A stretch of 64,000 nt of DNA from Denitrobaculum sp965225735 (lineage in GTDB: Bacteria; Pseudomonadota; Alphaproteobacteria; Kiloniellales; Kiloniellaceae): positions 124,001 to 188,000 of the forward strand of contig CBDDBN010000028.1 in assembly GCA_965225735.1 (NCBI GenBank), written 5' to 3'. Made by a program: the position numbers and the translations under genes. Positions 17,919 through 25,710 of the stretch are shown piece by piece. Under the pieces are notes generated by a model. That model saw only the letters and a list, made by a program, of their open reading frames with translations. It ran no database searches and had not been told where the DNA came from. Position 1 is the first letter of the stretch. The number at the start of each line of letters is the position of its first letter.

Positions 17919-19994
17919 ATGGCACAGCTTCTTGGGATCGACACGGGTGGGACCTACACGGACGCGGTGCTTTTCAGCCGCGAATCGGGCGTTCTCGCTT
18001 CGGCAAAAGCCCTCACAACGAAACATGATCTCTCGTGCTGTGTCGGCGAAGCGATTGGTGCAGTTCTCAAACAGAGAGCTCCGGAGGAGAGAGTCGAACT
18101 GGTCTCGATCTCAACCACGCTGGCCACCAACGCGGTGGTTGAGGGTCAAGGCAGCCCAGTCTGTCTCCTCCTGATCGGACATGAGGAAAAGGCGCTTGAG
18201 CGCGCGGGCCTTGGCGAGGCCTTGGGAAAAGACCCGGTTGTCTTTCTGAGGGGCGGGCATGATGCCGCCGGCGATGAAGTGGCGCCGCTCGATATCGAAG
18301 CGGCCAAAGAAGCGATTCAGCGTTACGCGCCCAGTGTATCTGCCTTCGCGGTCGCCGGCCTTTTCGCGGTCCGAAATCCGGCCCATGAAATCGCGGTCAG
18401 CACACTGGTACAGGAACTGACCGGACGCCCTGTAACAGCTGCACATCAGTTGGCTTCCAGCCTGGATGCCCCGCGCCGCGCCCTTACGGCAGTGTTGAAC
18501 GCAAGACTGATACCACAGCTTCAGGAACTCATTCTTTCGGTACAAGGGCTCCTTGCGGAAAGCGGCATCGAAGCCCCCCTCATGGTCGTCAAAGGGGACG
18601 GTTCGCTCATTGCGGCTGACGTGGCGCTCAAGCGCCCGATCGAAACGGTTCTCTCTGGACCGGCCGCCAGCACGATCGGCGCAACCTATCTGGCCGGCCA
18701 GTCGGATATGCTGGTTTCGGATATCGGTGGAACCACGTCCGACATAGCCATCTTGCGAAACGGCCGCCCGTTGCTCAGTGCCGACGGCGCTACCATCGGC
18801 GGCTGGAAAACAATGGTTCAGGCCATCGCGGTCCAGACCTTCGGGCTGGGCGGAGACAGTGAAATCCGCCTTAAAGACAATCGCCCGCGCAACACCCGAG
18901 CAGCCGACAAGAGATCGAAGTCGACTGACTGGAAGACGGTCGAGCTGAAACTTGGTCCCCGGCGCAACACTCCCATCTCTCTACTCGCCAGAGACCATCC
19001 AGAGGTTCTGGAAACTCTCAAGCGGCAACTTGAAGAAGAGCGGCTGCCAGCCTTCGCAGGCCTTTTTGCGCACAAACAACGCGAGCTCGATACGACAGAA
19101 AGCTCCCTCACCTCCTCCGAGCGCCGTTTGTGGTACGCGCTGCAGGATCGGCCAGTCGCCCTTGCGGAACTTCTGTCAGGCTCCGCCATGGAACGCCCCT
19201 TCCATCGCCTGGTGGAACGTGGCCTGGCGGTTGTCTCCGGCCTGACGCCCAGCGATGCCGCGCACATTCTTGGGCGACATGAAGGATGGTCACGGCCAGC
19301 CGCGGAGTACGCCGCCCGGATTTTCATCCGCCGGGCAGTATCCGATGGTTTCAATCTGAGCGAAGATCCGGAGAAGTTAGCTGAGCTTATCAACGAGAGC
19401 ATGATCAAAGCCTCGGCGGAACTTCTTGTGATCACAAGCCTGCAAGACAGACTGCCTTCTCTCCGGCCCGAGGCTTTGGATGAAATGAGCCGCTATCTGC
19501 TCGAGCTCTCCACCAGCGCCGGGGACTCAGATACGACGCCAACGAGCGATCAGCCGATCACCTTTGCCATGCAGCTGCGCCTGCCTGTCGTCGCGATCGG
19601 CGCACCGGCGGCCAACTACTATCCTGAAATCGCAAAGCGTCTGGCGGCAGAGGTAACGATCCCGCCACATGCCGAGGTTTGCAACGCGGTCGGTGCCGTT
19701 GTGAGCAGCGTCGCGCAGACCAGGACAGCGACGATCACCGCGCCAGGCGAAGGGCGTTACCGCGTGCATCTGAATGACAGTATGCGGGAGTTTAGCTCCC
19801 TCGAGTTGGCCACGGAGTTCGCGGAAACCGAAACGCTGCGTTTGGCAAAGGAATCCGCCATCGAAGCCGGTGCGGTCGAGCCAGAAGTTCAATCAAGCCG
19901 CCAAGACAAGATGATTGACGATGTAGGCGGCAGAAGGATTTTCGTGGAAAGCCGCATCGAAGCGGTCGCCATCGGCCGGCCAGGTTTAGGGTAA
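17919..19994 (+). CDS. Hydantoinase/oxoprolinase-family ATPase (HyuA-like)
   Basis: A 691-residue cytoplasmic protein of the HyuA/acetone carboxylase beta/5-oxoprolinase A family. The ASKHA phosphate loop LLGIDTGGTYTDAV is at the N-terminus, and a second one (VSDIGGTTSDIAIL) is near residue 270. ISTTLATNAVVEG is the family's Hydant_A_N signature. Family members activate a lactam or ketone by ATP-dependent phosphorylation, normally with a HyuB-type subunit. No hyuB lies in this window, so this is a stand-alone type whose substrate is unknown. A basic, linker-like stretch (about 320-345) interrupts the ATPase core. The ATG at 17919 begins directly before the phosphate loop. Confidence 0.85.
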   Translation: MAQLLGIDTGGTYTDAVLFSRESGVLASAKALTTKHDLSCCVGEAIGAVLKQRAPEERVELVSISTTLATNAVVEGQGSPVCLLLIGHEEKALERAGLGEALGKDPVVFLRGGHDAAGDEVAPLDIEAAKEAIQRYAPSVSAFAVAGLFAVRNPAHEIAVSTLVQELTGRPVTAAHQLASSLDAPRRALTAVLNARLIPQLQELILSVQGLLAESGIEAPLMVVKGDGSLIAADVALKRPIETVLSGPAASTIGATYLAGQSDMLVSDIGGTTSDIAILRNGRPLLSADGATIGGWKTMVQAIAVQTFGLGGDSEIRLKDNRPRNTRAADKRSKSTDWKTVELKLGPRRNTPISLLARDHPEVLETLKRQLEEERLPAFAGLFAHKQRELDTTESSLTSSERRLWYALQDRPVALAELLSGSAMERPFHRLVERGLAVVSGLTPSDAAHILGRHEGWSRPAAEYAARIFIRRAVSDGFNLSEDPEKLAELINESMIKASAELLVITSLQDRLPSLRPEALDEMSRYLLELSTSAGDSDTTPTSDQPITFAMQLRLPVVAIGAPAANYYPEIAKRLAAEVTIPPHAEVCNAVGAVVSSVAQTRTATITAPGEGRYRVHLNDSMREFSSLELATEFAETETLRLAKESAIEAGAVEPEVQSSRQDKMIDDVGGRRIFVESRIEAVAIGRPGLG

Positions 19995-20021
19995 ATGCGC
20001 GACGGGCGCTCGGATTAAGAT

Positions 20022-20441
20022 CTATTTGGCCGGACGTTTAAGTGGGCGGCCGGTCACGAGTTTCTCAATAACGCCGTACTGTTCGTGCGTCATGTCGATG
20101 AAGCGCGCGCCCAAACTATCGACCTGCCTGTCGAAGCGCACGATCTCGATGTGAACTTCCAGGATCACATCCCGATCCTTGAAGACCTTCAAGATGGCTT
20201 CGTCACCGACCTCAAAATGCACCGCGGCATCGCTGGCGCCCTGGATAGGCACAATCTCCAGTTCATAGCCCTCGTCACCAATTCCTATTGGACCCGGCTT
20301 GCTGAAGACCTTGGCCCCAACGCCGCTGGCGCTGATATCGACGACCGTGATCTGACCGTCGTCCACAAGCCCGTCGAAGTTCACGTTTCGACGGAGATCG
20401 CGACGACGCTCTTTCGGTCTGACGGCAACGACTTTGGCCAT
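20022..20441 (-). CDS. PilZ domain protein
   Basis: A 139-residue single PilZ domain. The c-di-GMP binding half-sites are visible as RRRDLRRNV (about 10-18) and VVDISASGVG (about 33-42). It is expected to be a cytoplasmic c-di-GMP receptor acting on motility, polysaccharide or the PilZ chemoreceptor at the window start (inference). The ATG at 20441 is used; an in-frame TTG four codons upstream is an alternative. It converges with the HyuA-like gene 27 bases away. Confidence 0.88.
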   Translation of the reverse strand: MAKVVAVRPKERRRDLRRNVNFDGLVDDGQITVVDISASGVGAKVFSKPGPIGIGDEGYELEIVPIQGASDAAVHFEVGDEAILKVFKDRDVILEVHIEIVRFDRQVDSLGARFIDMTHEQYGVIEKLVTGRPLKRPAK

Positions 20442-20578
20442 GACGGGTCCCAAGTTTCCTGACGCAGGAGTACGCCTCTGACAGCATACGACAGAGAAAA
20501 TGTAGAAATTCTTTCCCCCGAACCTATCGAGCTCGCGATTCTGTTTTAAAAAAGCACAAACGTTCGTTAGTTTAATGC

Positions 20579-21208
20579 ATGGCTAAAGGCGACGAAACCA
20601 GAGCCGCAATCCTCGCTGCCGCGACTGATCTTGCGAGTAAGGAAGGCTTGGCCGGTCTTAGAATCGGTAGTCTGGCAAAGGATCTAGGCCTCTCCAAAAG
20701 CGGGCTATTCGGTCATTTCGGATCGAAGGACGCGCTGTTAATGGCGGTCACAAAGGCTGCTTCTGAGCGCTTTGTCCAAGTGGTCATTCGAACTGCCTTC
20801 AAACGGCCCGCCGGGCGCCCCCGACTGGAAGCTTTGTTTGAAAACTGGCTTGATTGGTCGGAAAGTCGCGAGTTCTCCGGTGGCTGTCCCATTATGGCGG
20901 CGACTTTGGAACTGGATGACCAGCCGGGCCCTCTGCGTGATTATCTCCAAAATCAACAGCAGACTTGGTTGAATACCATCGCGCAGGCTGCCCAGATCGC
21001 AATTGCCACCGGCCATCTGCGCAGCAACCTCGACTGTGCGCAATTTGCTTTCGAATTCAATGCGATCGGCTTTGGTTATCACTTTGCGAACCGCTTCCTG
21101 CGCGATCGCGACGCGCGCCGGAAGGCCCGAACAGCTTTCGCTACCCTCCTCTCAAACGCAGCTCCGCTCGAAAGGACAGCAATAGGCAATGTCGACAGCA
21201 ACAAATAG
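20579..21208 (+). CDS. TetR/AcrR family transcriptional regulator
   Basis: A 209-residue repressor-type protein. The N-terminal TetR helix-turn-helix (about 8-55) includes ILAAATDLASKEGLAGL and LGLSKSGLFGHFGSKDALL. The rest is the helical ligand/dimer domain, resembling TetR_C members with a FSGGCPIMAATLELDD segment. It overlaps the following thioesterase gene by 20 bases, so both are co-translated, and it probably regulates that operon in response to an acyl-type ligand (inference). The upstream AACGTTCGTT at about 20559-20568 is a candidate operator half. Confidence 0.9.
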   Translation: MAKGDETRAAILAAATDLASKEGLAGLRIGSLAKDLGLSKSGLFGHFGSKDALLMAVTKAASERFVQVVIRTAFKRPAGRPRLEALFENWLDWSESREFSGGCPIMAATLELDDQPGPLRDYLQNQQQTWLNTIAQAAQIAIATGHLRSNLDCAQFAFEFNAIGFGYHFANRFLRDRDARRKARTAFATLLSNAAPLERTAIGNVDSNK

Positions 21209-21689
21209 TGAAAACACTGCTCGTGACAGCGATATAGAGGTCATATCTGCCAGCGAAATGAAGCATCTGAGCGGGCTCGACTTTCTCACCGCGATTGCTT
21301 CGGGCAAGTTTCCGCAGCCGCCGATCGGAAAGCTCATGGATTTCCGTCTCATCGAAGTTGACTCGGGTAAAGTCGCATTCGAGGGATCGCCGGGACCCAA
21401 GCACTACAACCCCATCGGATCAATACACGGCGGTTATGCCGCAACAGTCCTGGATTCGGTTATGGGCTGCGCGGTTCATTCGACGCTGCCTGCGGGAACC
21501 GGTTACACGACGCTGGAGCTGAAGGTGAATTTCGTCAAAGCGATGACCCATGAAACCGGGAAGGTGCGCGCTGAGGGCCGTATCATTCATCGGGGGTCCC
21601 GGATCGCTACATCGGAAGGTCGACTGCTCGACGCAGACGGTAAGCTCTACGCTCACGGTACGACGACCTGTATGATCTTTCCGATGTAA
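21189..21689 (+). CDS. PaaI-family hotdog thioesterase
   Basis: A 166-residue hotdog-fold acyl-CoA thioesterase. The core motif HGGYAATVLDSVMGCAV (about 78-95), with the catalytic-face aspartate, and TTLELKVNFVKAM mark the PaaI/4HBT type. It hydrolyses acyl- or aryl-CoA in the cytoplasm. The gene starts inside the end of the TetR gene (20-base overlap), a strong sign of a two-gene operon, and is followed by a hairpin. Confidence 0.88.
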   Translation: MSTATNSENTARDSDIEVISASEMKHLSGLDFLTAIASGKFPQPPIGKLMDFRLIEVDSGKVAFEGSPGPKHYNPIGSIHGGYAATVLDSVMGCAVHSTLPAGTGYTTLELKVNFVKAMTHETGKVRAEGRIIHRGSRIATSEGRLLDADGKLYAHGTTTCMIFPM

Positions 21690-21744
21690 CGGGAAGCCTT
21701 ATCTAAGCATCAAGCGAGCGCGGGCACGACAGCCTGAAAAGAGG

Positions 21745-21783
21745 AAGGCCCCCACGGTTCGGCGTATACCGTGGGGGCCTTTG
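21745..21783 (+). terminator. Strong hairpin terminator after the TetR-thioesterase operon
   Basis: A 13-bp perfect stem (AGGCCCCCACGGT at 21746-21758 with ACCGTGGGGGCCT at 21768-21780) with a 9-base loop, followed by only a short T run. It most likely terminates the operon; the weak T tract makes this less than certain. Confidence 0.7.
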
Positions 21784-22088
21784 CGAGGAATAGGCCTTGG
21801 GGAAGGCCGTTGTCAGTTGCGTTAACAACCAACCTCTCGGTGAACACAGAGTGCCAATATCTCGAAGAAAACGGTGTGTTAAAACTGTGGCCTCTCGGCT
21901 GCGGAAGCCCTCTGCCACCTTCCAGGCTGGGCATTATGGCGAAATTTGTATAAAAAAATCCGTTAATGCATTGTTTTTTATAAACAGTCACTCGGAAGCA
22001 AAACTCGCGTTAAGAGATAAACTTTTTATTCAACACTCGAAATTGGTGAAACAAAACAGGCCGTTTGCCGTGCAAAAAGGACCATAAG
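21784..22088. other. AT-rich intergenic region
   Basis: About 305 bases after the terminator and before the small membrane protein. The distal half is AT-rich and should hold that gene's promoter. No convincing gene or RNA family is recognised. Confidence 0.45.
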
Positions 22089-22331
22089 ATGGACGCCATT
22101 ACCCCCTATCTAAACCTGATTCCCGCCTTCCTGGATTCGGCAAGCACCGAGATCGTCATCATCCTTGCTGCTCTCCTTATTTGGTTTCGTATCGGCGGGC
22201 TGAAAAAGACCCTGCACGAACTCAATGAGAAAAATCTCGCGAAGGCGCAGCTGTTTGCTGCCTCCGAGCAGGGCCTACACGAACGTATGGAAACGTTGCT
22301 CGCTGAGGTACGCGAACTTAAATCGCGATAA
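22089..22331 (+). CDS. Small single-span membrane protein, unknown
   Basis: An 80-residue protein not assigned to a family. One hydrophobic helix (about 17-35, STEIVIILAALLIWFRI) is followed by a charged, helical cytoplasmic tail (LHELNEKNLAKAQLFAASEQ...METLLAEVRELKSR) with coiled-coil character. The ATG at 22089 has AAGGA at 22076-22080. The layout suggests a membrane-anchored oligomerising peptide. Its function is unknown. Confidence 0.6.
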   Translation: MDAITPYLNLIPAFLDSASTEIVIILAALLIWFRIGGLKKTLHELNEKNLAKAQLFAASEQGLHERMETLLAEVRELKSR

Positions 22332-22493
22332 AACTCAAACCACTATACAATCTTTTGGTTGTATTATTGAGGCTTCCGCGATCAGAACGGTCAACTTGTG
22401 CATTTCGATTAACTTTCGTGAAAGCAGTGAAAGCTAAAACTGATAAATCGCGTCACCCGCTGCGCGGCGTCATTCAGGCTTGAGGCTTTTATT

Positions 22494-22835
22494 GTGTTTC
22501 AGTGGCTCCCCGCAATCGCTTCCCAGAACCGAAACAGTCCAAGGTTAAAGGCTGCCAGCTATTTGATCGCCGGTATTCTTATTTCCTTGGCGATCCTTGA
22601 TGTTATCACGACGAATCTCGGGCTCGCCGCCGGCGCGGTCGAGGCAAACAAGCTGATCAGATGGTTTCAGAAGAACATGGGCGATTGGTGGTTCGTTCCC
22701 CGCCTGATCGCCCAACTCATACCCGCGATCATGATTATCTGGTACCCGCATCGCGCGGTACTGCTGGTCGTAGCGCCGGTTATCCCTATTCTTGGCCTCG
22801 TCGTCTGGAACAACGCCAAACTCGCCGGTCTCTAA
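22494..22835 (+). CDS. Small multi-span membrane protein, DUF5658-like
   Basis: A 113-residue protein with three or four hydrophobic segments (about 22-40, 45-55, 68-84 and 88-104). The pattern LDVITTNLGLAAGAVEANKLIRW, with a TT-N and an E-x-N pair, resembles DUF5658-type membrane proteins. The start is GTG at 22494 with only a weak ribosome site. It could be expressed with the 80-residue membrane protein upstream, though a 160-base gap separates them. Function unknown. Confidence 0.65.
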   Translation: MFQWLPAIASQNRNSPRLKAASYLIAGILISLAILDVITTNLGLAAGAVEANKLIRWFQKNMGDWWFVPRLIAQLIPAIMIIWYPHRAVLLVVAPVIPILGLVVWNNAKLAGL

Positions 22836-22862
22836 TGGCACTGCGGAACGAAGTGTCAGCGC

Positions 22863-23153
22863 TCACGATTTTACCGGAATCTCGAAGTACTCCACGATTG
22901 GTGGATAGTCCAAAAACGGCATAGCCTTCGCGATCTGCTCCGACAAATAACCGTTTTCCTCGCTCAACAGAGCATCTTGCTCATTTTCGAAAACAACGAA
23001 GGTTATCGCCTTACCGTTTTTGTCGATCCCAAAGTTGGTTTCCAGGAATCCACGCTGGTTGCGCAAAGCCGGAAGGATAGAATCCCGATAAAGAGCAGCA
23101 ACCTTCTCTGCATTGCCGTGCTTCAGGTGCATCGTAATCAGACGGGCATACAT
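22863..23153 (-). CDS. Small ABM-like (antibiotic biosynthesis monooxygenase fold) protein
   Basis: A 96-residue dimeric alpha/beta-barrel-type protein. The N-terminal strand MYARLITMHLKHGNAEKV, the ILPALRNQRGFLETNFG stretch and the central strand AITFVVFENEQDA match ABM/NIPSNAP-like domains. These bind haem, quinones or small aromatics, and many have no known reaction. The ATG at 23153 has a good GGAGG ribosome site just upstream. The upstream segment contains a GTGTAG/CTACAC dyad. Confidence 0.65.
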   Translation of the reverse strand: MYARLITMHLKHGNAEKVAALYRDSILPALRNQRGFLETNFGIDKNGKAITFVVFENEQDALLSEENGYLSEQIAKAMPFLDYPPIVEYFEIPVKS

Positions 23154-23632
23154 CAGTTTGCCTCCCTCTTTTGCGCTACTCTTTAAACGTGTAGTTCTAC
23201 ACAAAAATACCTCAAAAATTCAGACACAGACGAAGCTCCGATCTAGGCTCCATCTTCCGGGGTCTTGAGACCGCTTTGCTCCGATACTCTTCGCTATCGC
23301 CCCTTACACATAGAACACGTAGCCAAGCCTATCACAGTGCAGAGGAAGCACACAGATCCACCTAAACCTATCAATGACTTGGACGAGAAACAGCGGGCCC
23401 GAAACGCGGAAACACCATATTCCGCACAGGAAATCCAGAATCCTATGTGGTATAACGACCCACATAGCCTTGAGCCCGCTGGTTTCATAAAAAGACCGAC
23501 GATGCAATCTCATAGTGACAAATTGGCGACCTTACTTTAGTATCCGCCAACATATTTTTGATCCTTTTGGTTGTATTTCTACGCAGGTTCTATAAACAGG
23601 TTTTTTCTCTGGACTTCCGGAGGCGCGTGTAG
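23154..23632. other. Intergenic region between ABM-like and PAS genes
   Basis: About 480 bases between divergent genes. It contains the dyad at 23189-23202 and a GGAGG ribosome site for the PAS gene. A 91-codon frame on the plus strand (23265-23540, TTG start, no ribosome site) has composition unlike a protein, and I do not call it. Confidence 0.45.
23189..23202. promoter_or_regulatory. Inverted repeat upstream of the ABM-like gene
   Basis: GTGTAG-TT-CTACAC, 6-bp arms, lies 36 bases upstream of the ABM-like start. It could be an operator. Arms this short occur often by chance, so only the position supports it. Confidence 0.3.
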
Positions 23633-24223
23633 GTGTTGGATCTAATCTCGATCCCTGAAGAGATATCCGGCGAAGCTCATGCTTCGCTACAGAACTTTAC
23701 ATCCCGAATTACCGACGACCGACATAAAGCGTTGTTGGACTACTGGGTCACAAAGCGGCGCCAGCGGCTGATGCCCGACCGCGCCGATATCGATCCGATC
23801 GATATTCCCAAATTACTGCCGGACATCGGTCTTCTTGACGTTGTAGACGGTGGTCGACGCTTCTATTTTCGCGTCGTCGGCAGCAACATCAATCATGCAT
23901 TCGGTCATGATTACACCGGACACTATCTGGATGATGTGGCGCCGATCGGCTACAGCCAGTTCATCACCCTTCTCTATCGAAAGGTCATTCAGACACGTTG
24001 CCCTGTCTATTCGTTAGGTATGTGCCGCTATCGGGACTCATCGGTTCGGAGTATCCAACGGCTGCTGCTGCCCCTCACGAAAGGTGGACAAGACGTTGAG
24101 CAGATTTTCTACTCAACCTGTCTGGGAGGCATTCAGGGGGAGCTCCAAGGCCCATCCCAAACCGTGAATGACATCATCACCAACGACGGCCAGGTTCATA
24201 TCCTTGCAGCCAACGCGGACTAG
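23633..24223 (+). CDS. PAS_5-type single-domain sensor protein (copy 2)
   Basis: A 196-residue protein with one PAS_5 domain. About 40 N-terminal residues precede the signature LLDYWVTKRRQRLMPDRADI, then LLPDIGLLDVV and FYFRVVGSNINHAFGHDYTG. The C-terminal 25 residues after LPLTKGGQDVEQIFYST are variable. There is no attached kinase, cyclase or DNA-binding part. The start is GTG at 23633 behind CCGGAGG (23618-23624). The nearest neighbour is another PAS_5 gene facing it 146 bases away. Confidence 0.82.
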   Translation: MLDLISIPEEISGEAHASLQNFTSRITDDRHKALLDYWVTKRRQRLMPDRADIDPIDIPKLLPDIGLLDVVDGGRRFYFRVVGSNINHAFGHDYTGHYLDDVAPIGYSQFITLLYRKVIQTRCPVYSLGMCRYRDSSVRSIQRLLLPLTKGGQDVEQIFYSTCLGGIQGELQGPSQTVNDIITNDGQVHILAANAD

Positions 24224-24368
24224 CAAGACAGCCGCAGCGCTCCTAGTCCACAAAGCCTTCCGATAACTCGCTTCGTAGATAGCGGACAAGGCCAGATTCG
24301 CTTGTTTCACCCTCCAAGCGATGGGTTGGCGTGATCGATAGATTTTCGAAAGTCGAGTGCAAGCGGTC

Positions 24369-24851
24369 CTAAACGCCACCAAACCCGCGTAGAGCCTGCA
24401 ATGGTGTCAAGGGTTCGACCACGGCGCCGCCGAAGATCATATCGACAGTCTTGCCATCGCTCGATAGCGGTAGAGCCAGACGCTCGAACCAAATGAACTC
24501 GCCGGATTGTTTCCGAAATTCGCGGGAAATGATCGAGGGATGGAGCGTCGCAGCCAGCTCGTCGTAGGTGCTGATCACCCAGCTCTTCATATCGCCCAGA
24601 TCGATCTCGTCAACATAACGCCCGGTTGTTTCTTCGCCGTATTGCTTGTTGATGGCTGTGCCCACCAAGCAGTATCTGTAGCGGCGCGGGTCGTTTTCGA
24701 CTTCGATCATCGCGACGTAGGGCAGAATCTTCGCCGAAAGTTCCACAGGCGGATCAAGATCGGAACGCGAAGGAACAACACCATCCTGACACTTTCCCTG
24801 CCAGTAGCGATAGATTTCTCGGAGCGGTTCGGTGCGGATCTGCTCAAGCAT
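24369..24851 (-). CDS. PAS_5-type single-domain sensor protein (copy 3)
   Basis: A 160-residue PAS_5 protein converging on copy 2. Visible are IYRYWQGKCQDGVVPSRSDL, LPYVAMIEV, YRYCLVGTAINKQYGEETTG and the closing LALPLSSDGKTVDMIFGGAV. The MP-x-R core of copies 1 and 2 is VPSR here, so it is a diverged paralogue. It probably acts as a free-standing sensor or ligand-binding module. Function unknown. Confidence 0.82.
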   Translation of the reverse strand: MLEQIRTEPLREIYRYWQGKCQDGVVPSRSDLDPPVELSAKILPYVAMIEVENDPRRYRYCLVGTAINKQYGEETTGRYVDEIDLGDMKSWVISTYDELAATLHPSIISREFRKQSGEFIWFERLALPLSSDGKTVDMIFGGAVVEPLTPLQALRGFGGV

Positions 24852-25216
24852 TTCGGTGTTTTGCTCCCCGTCCGGGTCAGAAGCGAATGAGCTCGAACCC
24901 GACTGAAATTACGTCAAATAGTGGCTGGAAAACAACCCATTCGGTGCATTAAATCCTATTGTTAGTGATGTAATTCTAAACAATCACTAGATCTCAAGGG
25001 CTTGCCCAAGATTTCGGCAGACTATCCAAAAGTTAAATTTGTTCGCCTTCTAATAATAATATGAAAAAGAAGCAGGAGTTCTCACGTTTTTGGGGCTGAT
25101 TTCCCGCGATCTCGGAGGCTTGTGGATAATCATTCGGGCAAGGACACAACTTTGGCACAACACCTCAATAATACGCTTGCTAGCGTGACCGCACGGATCA
25201 GGACGGGAGTTCGCAG
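24852..25216. other. AT-rich intergenic region
   Basis: About 365 bases between the third PAS gene (minus) and a small membrane peptide (plus), with AT-rich promoter-like DNA near 24940-25070. No RNA gene or repeat is recognised. Confidence 0.4.
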
Positions 25217-25336
25217 ATGATCGTGCAGGAAAAGAGAGCCGCCAAGTGGCCGACACGGCGCACCGCAGCTATTTTACTCATCGCATCGGTCGGAATCTGG
25301 AGCATCGTCACCTGGGGCATTCTGGTCATCGCCTGA
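25217..25336 (+). CDS. 39-residue single-span membrane peptide
   Basis: A small frame encoding 39 residues: a basic N-terminal half (QEKRAAKWPTRR) and one hydrophobic helix (AAILLIASVGIWSIVTWGIL) reaching almost to the C-terminus. A GGGAG ribosome site sits about 8 bases before the ATG. The charge pattern predicts N-in orientation. Family and function are unknown. It may be a small membrane-protein regulator or a chance frame. Confidence 0.4.
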   Translation: MIVQEKRAAKWPTRRTAAILLIASVGIWSIVTWGILVIA

Positions 25337-25572
25337 CCCCAGCCTTCCACCCTTCTCAGCCATACTATCTAACGCGTGGAAACCTTTGCCGCGCCCGCAA
25401 TGAGCCCGTTTTCTCTAGGGGGCCAACTGGCCTCTTGGAATAAGGCGTCAGATGCGGAAGATCTGTGTTTTTTCCCACACTGCCGAAAGTTATCCGACGC
25501 AGCAGCCGGCAGCCGGCAGCCGCGCGGCACGCGGCAATTTCGTCTAGAGCAAGTTTTTTTAAGGAGGAGAAA

Positions 25573-25648
25573 TGGCGACCCCAACGGGATTCGAACCCGT
25601 GTTGCCGGCGTGAAAGGCCGGTGTCCTAGGCCTCTAGACGATGGGGTC
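25573..25648 (-). tRNA. tRNA-Glu (anticodon TTC)
   Basis: Read on the minus strand, a full cloverleaf of 76 nucleotides including an encoded CCA. The acceptor GACCCCA pairs with TGGGGTC, the D arm TCGTCTAGAGG is typical of tRNA-Glu, the anticodon loop is CTTTCAC in a CCGGC/GCCGG stem, and the T arm is CGGGTTCGAATCCCG. It reads GAA/GAG codons. Confidence 0.96.
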
Positions 25649-25710
25649 GCTGTGTGAAGAGGGATGTAACGGCTTCGTAGCACGAATGCAAGCCCAACAA
25701 TCCGACAAAA

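Noticed and set aside
22353..22372. ATACAA/TTGTAT hairpin as a terminator after the 80-residue membrane protein
   Set aside because: The 6-bp AT-rich stem and lack of a T tract make a terminator unlikely; the same CTTTTGGTTGTAT string near 23568 is only suggestive.
23265..23540. 91-codon frame in the PAS upstream gap
   Set aside because: TTG start, no ribosome site, and composition unlike a folded protein.
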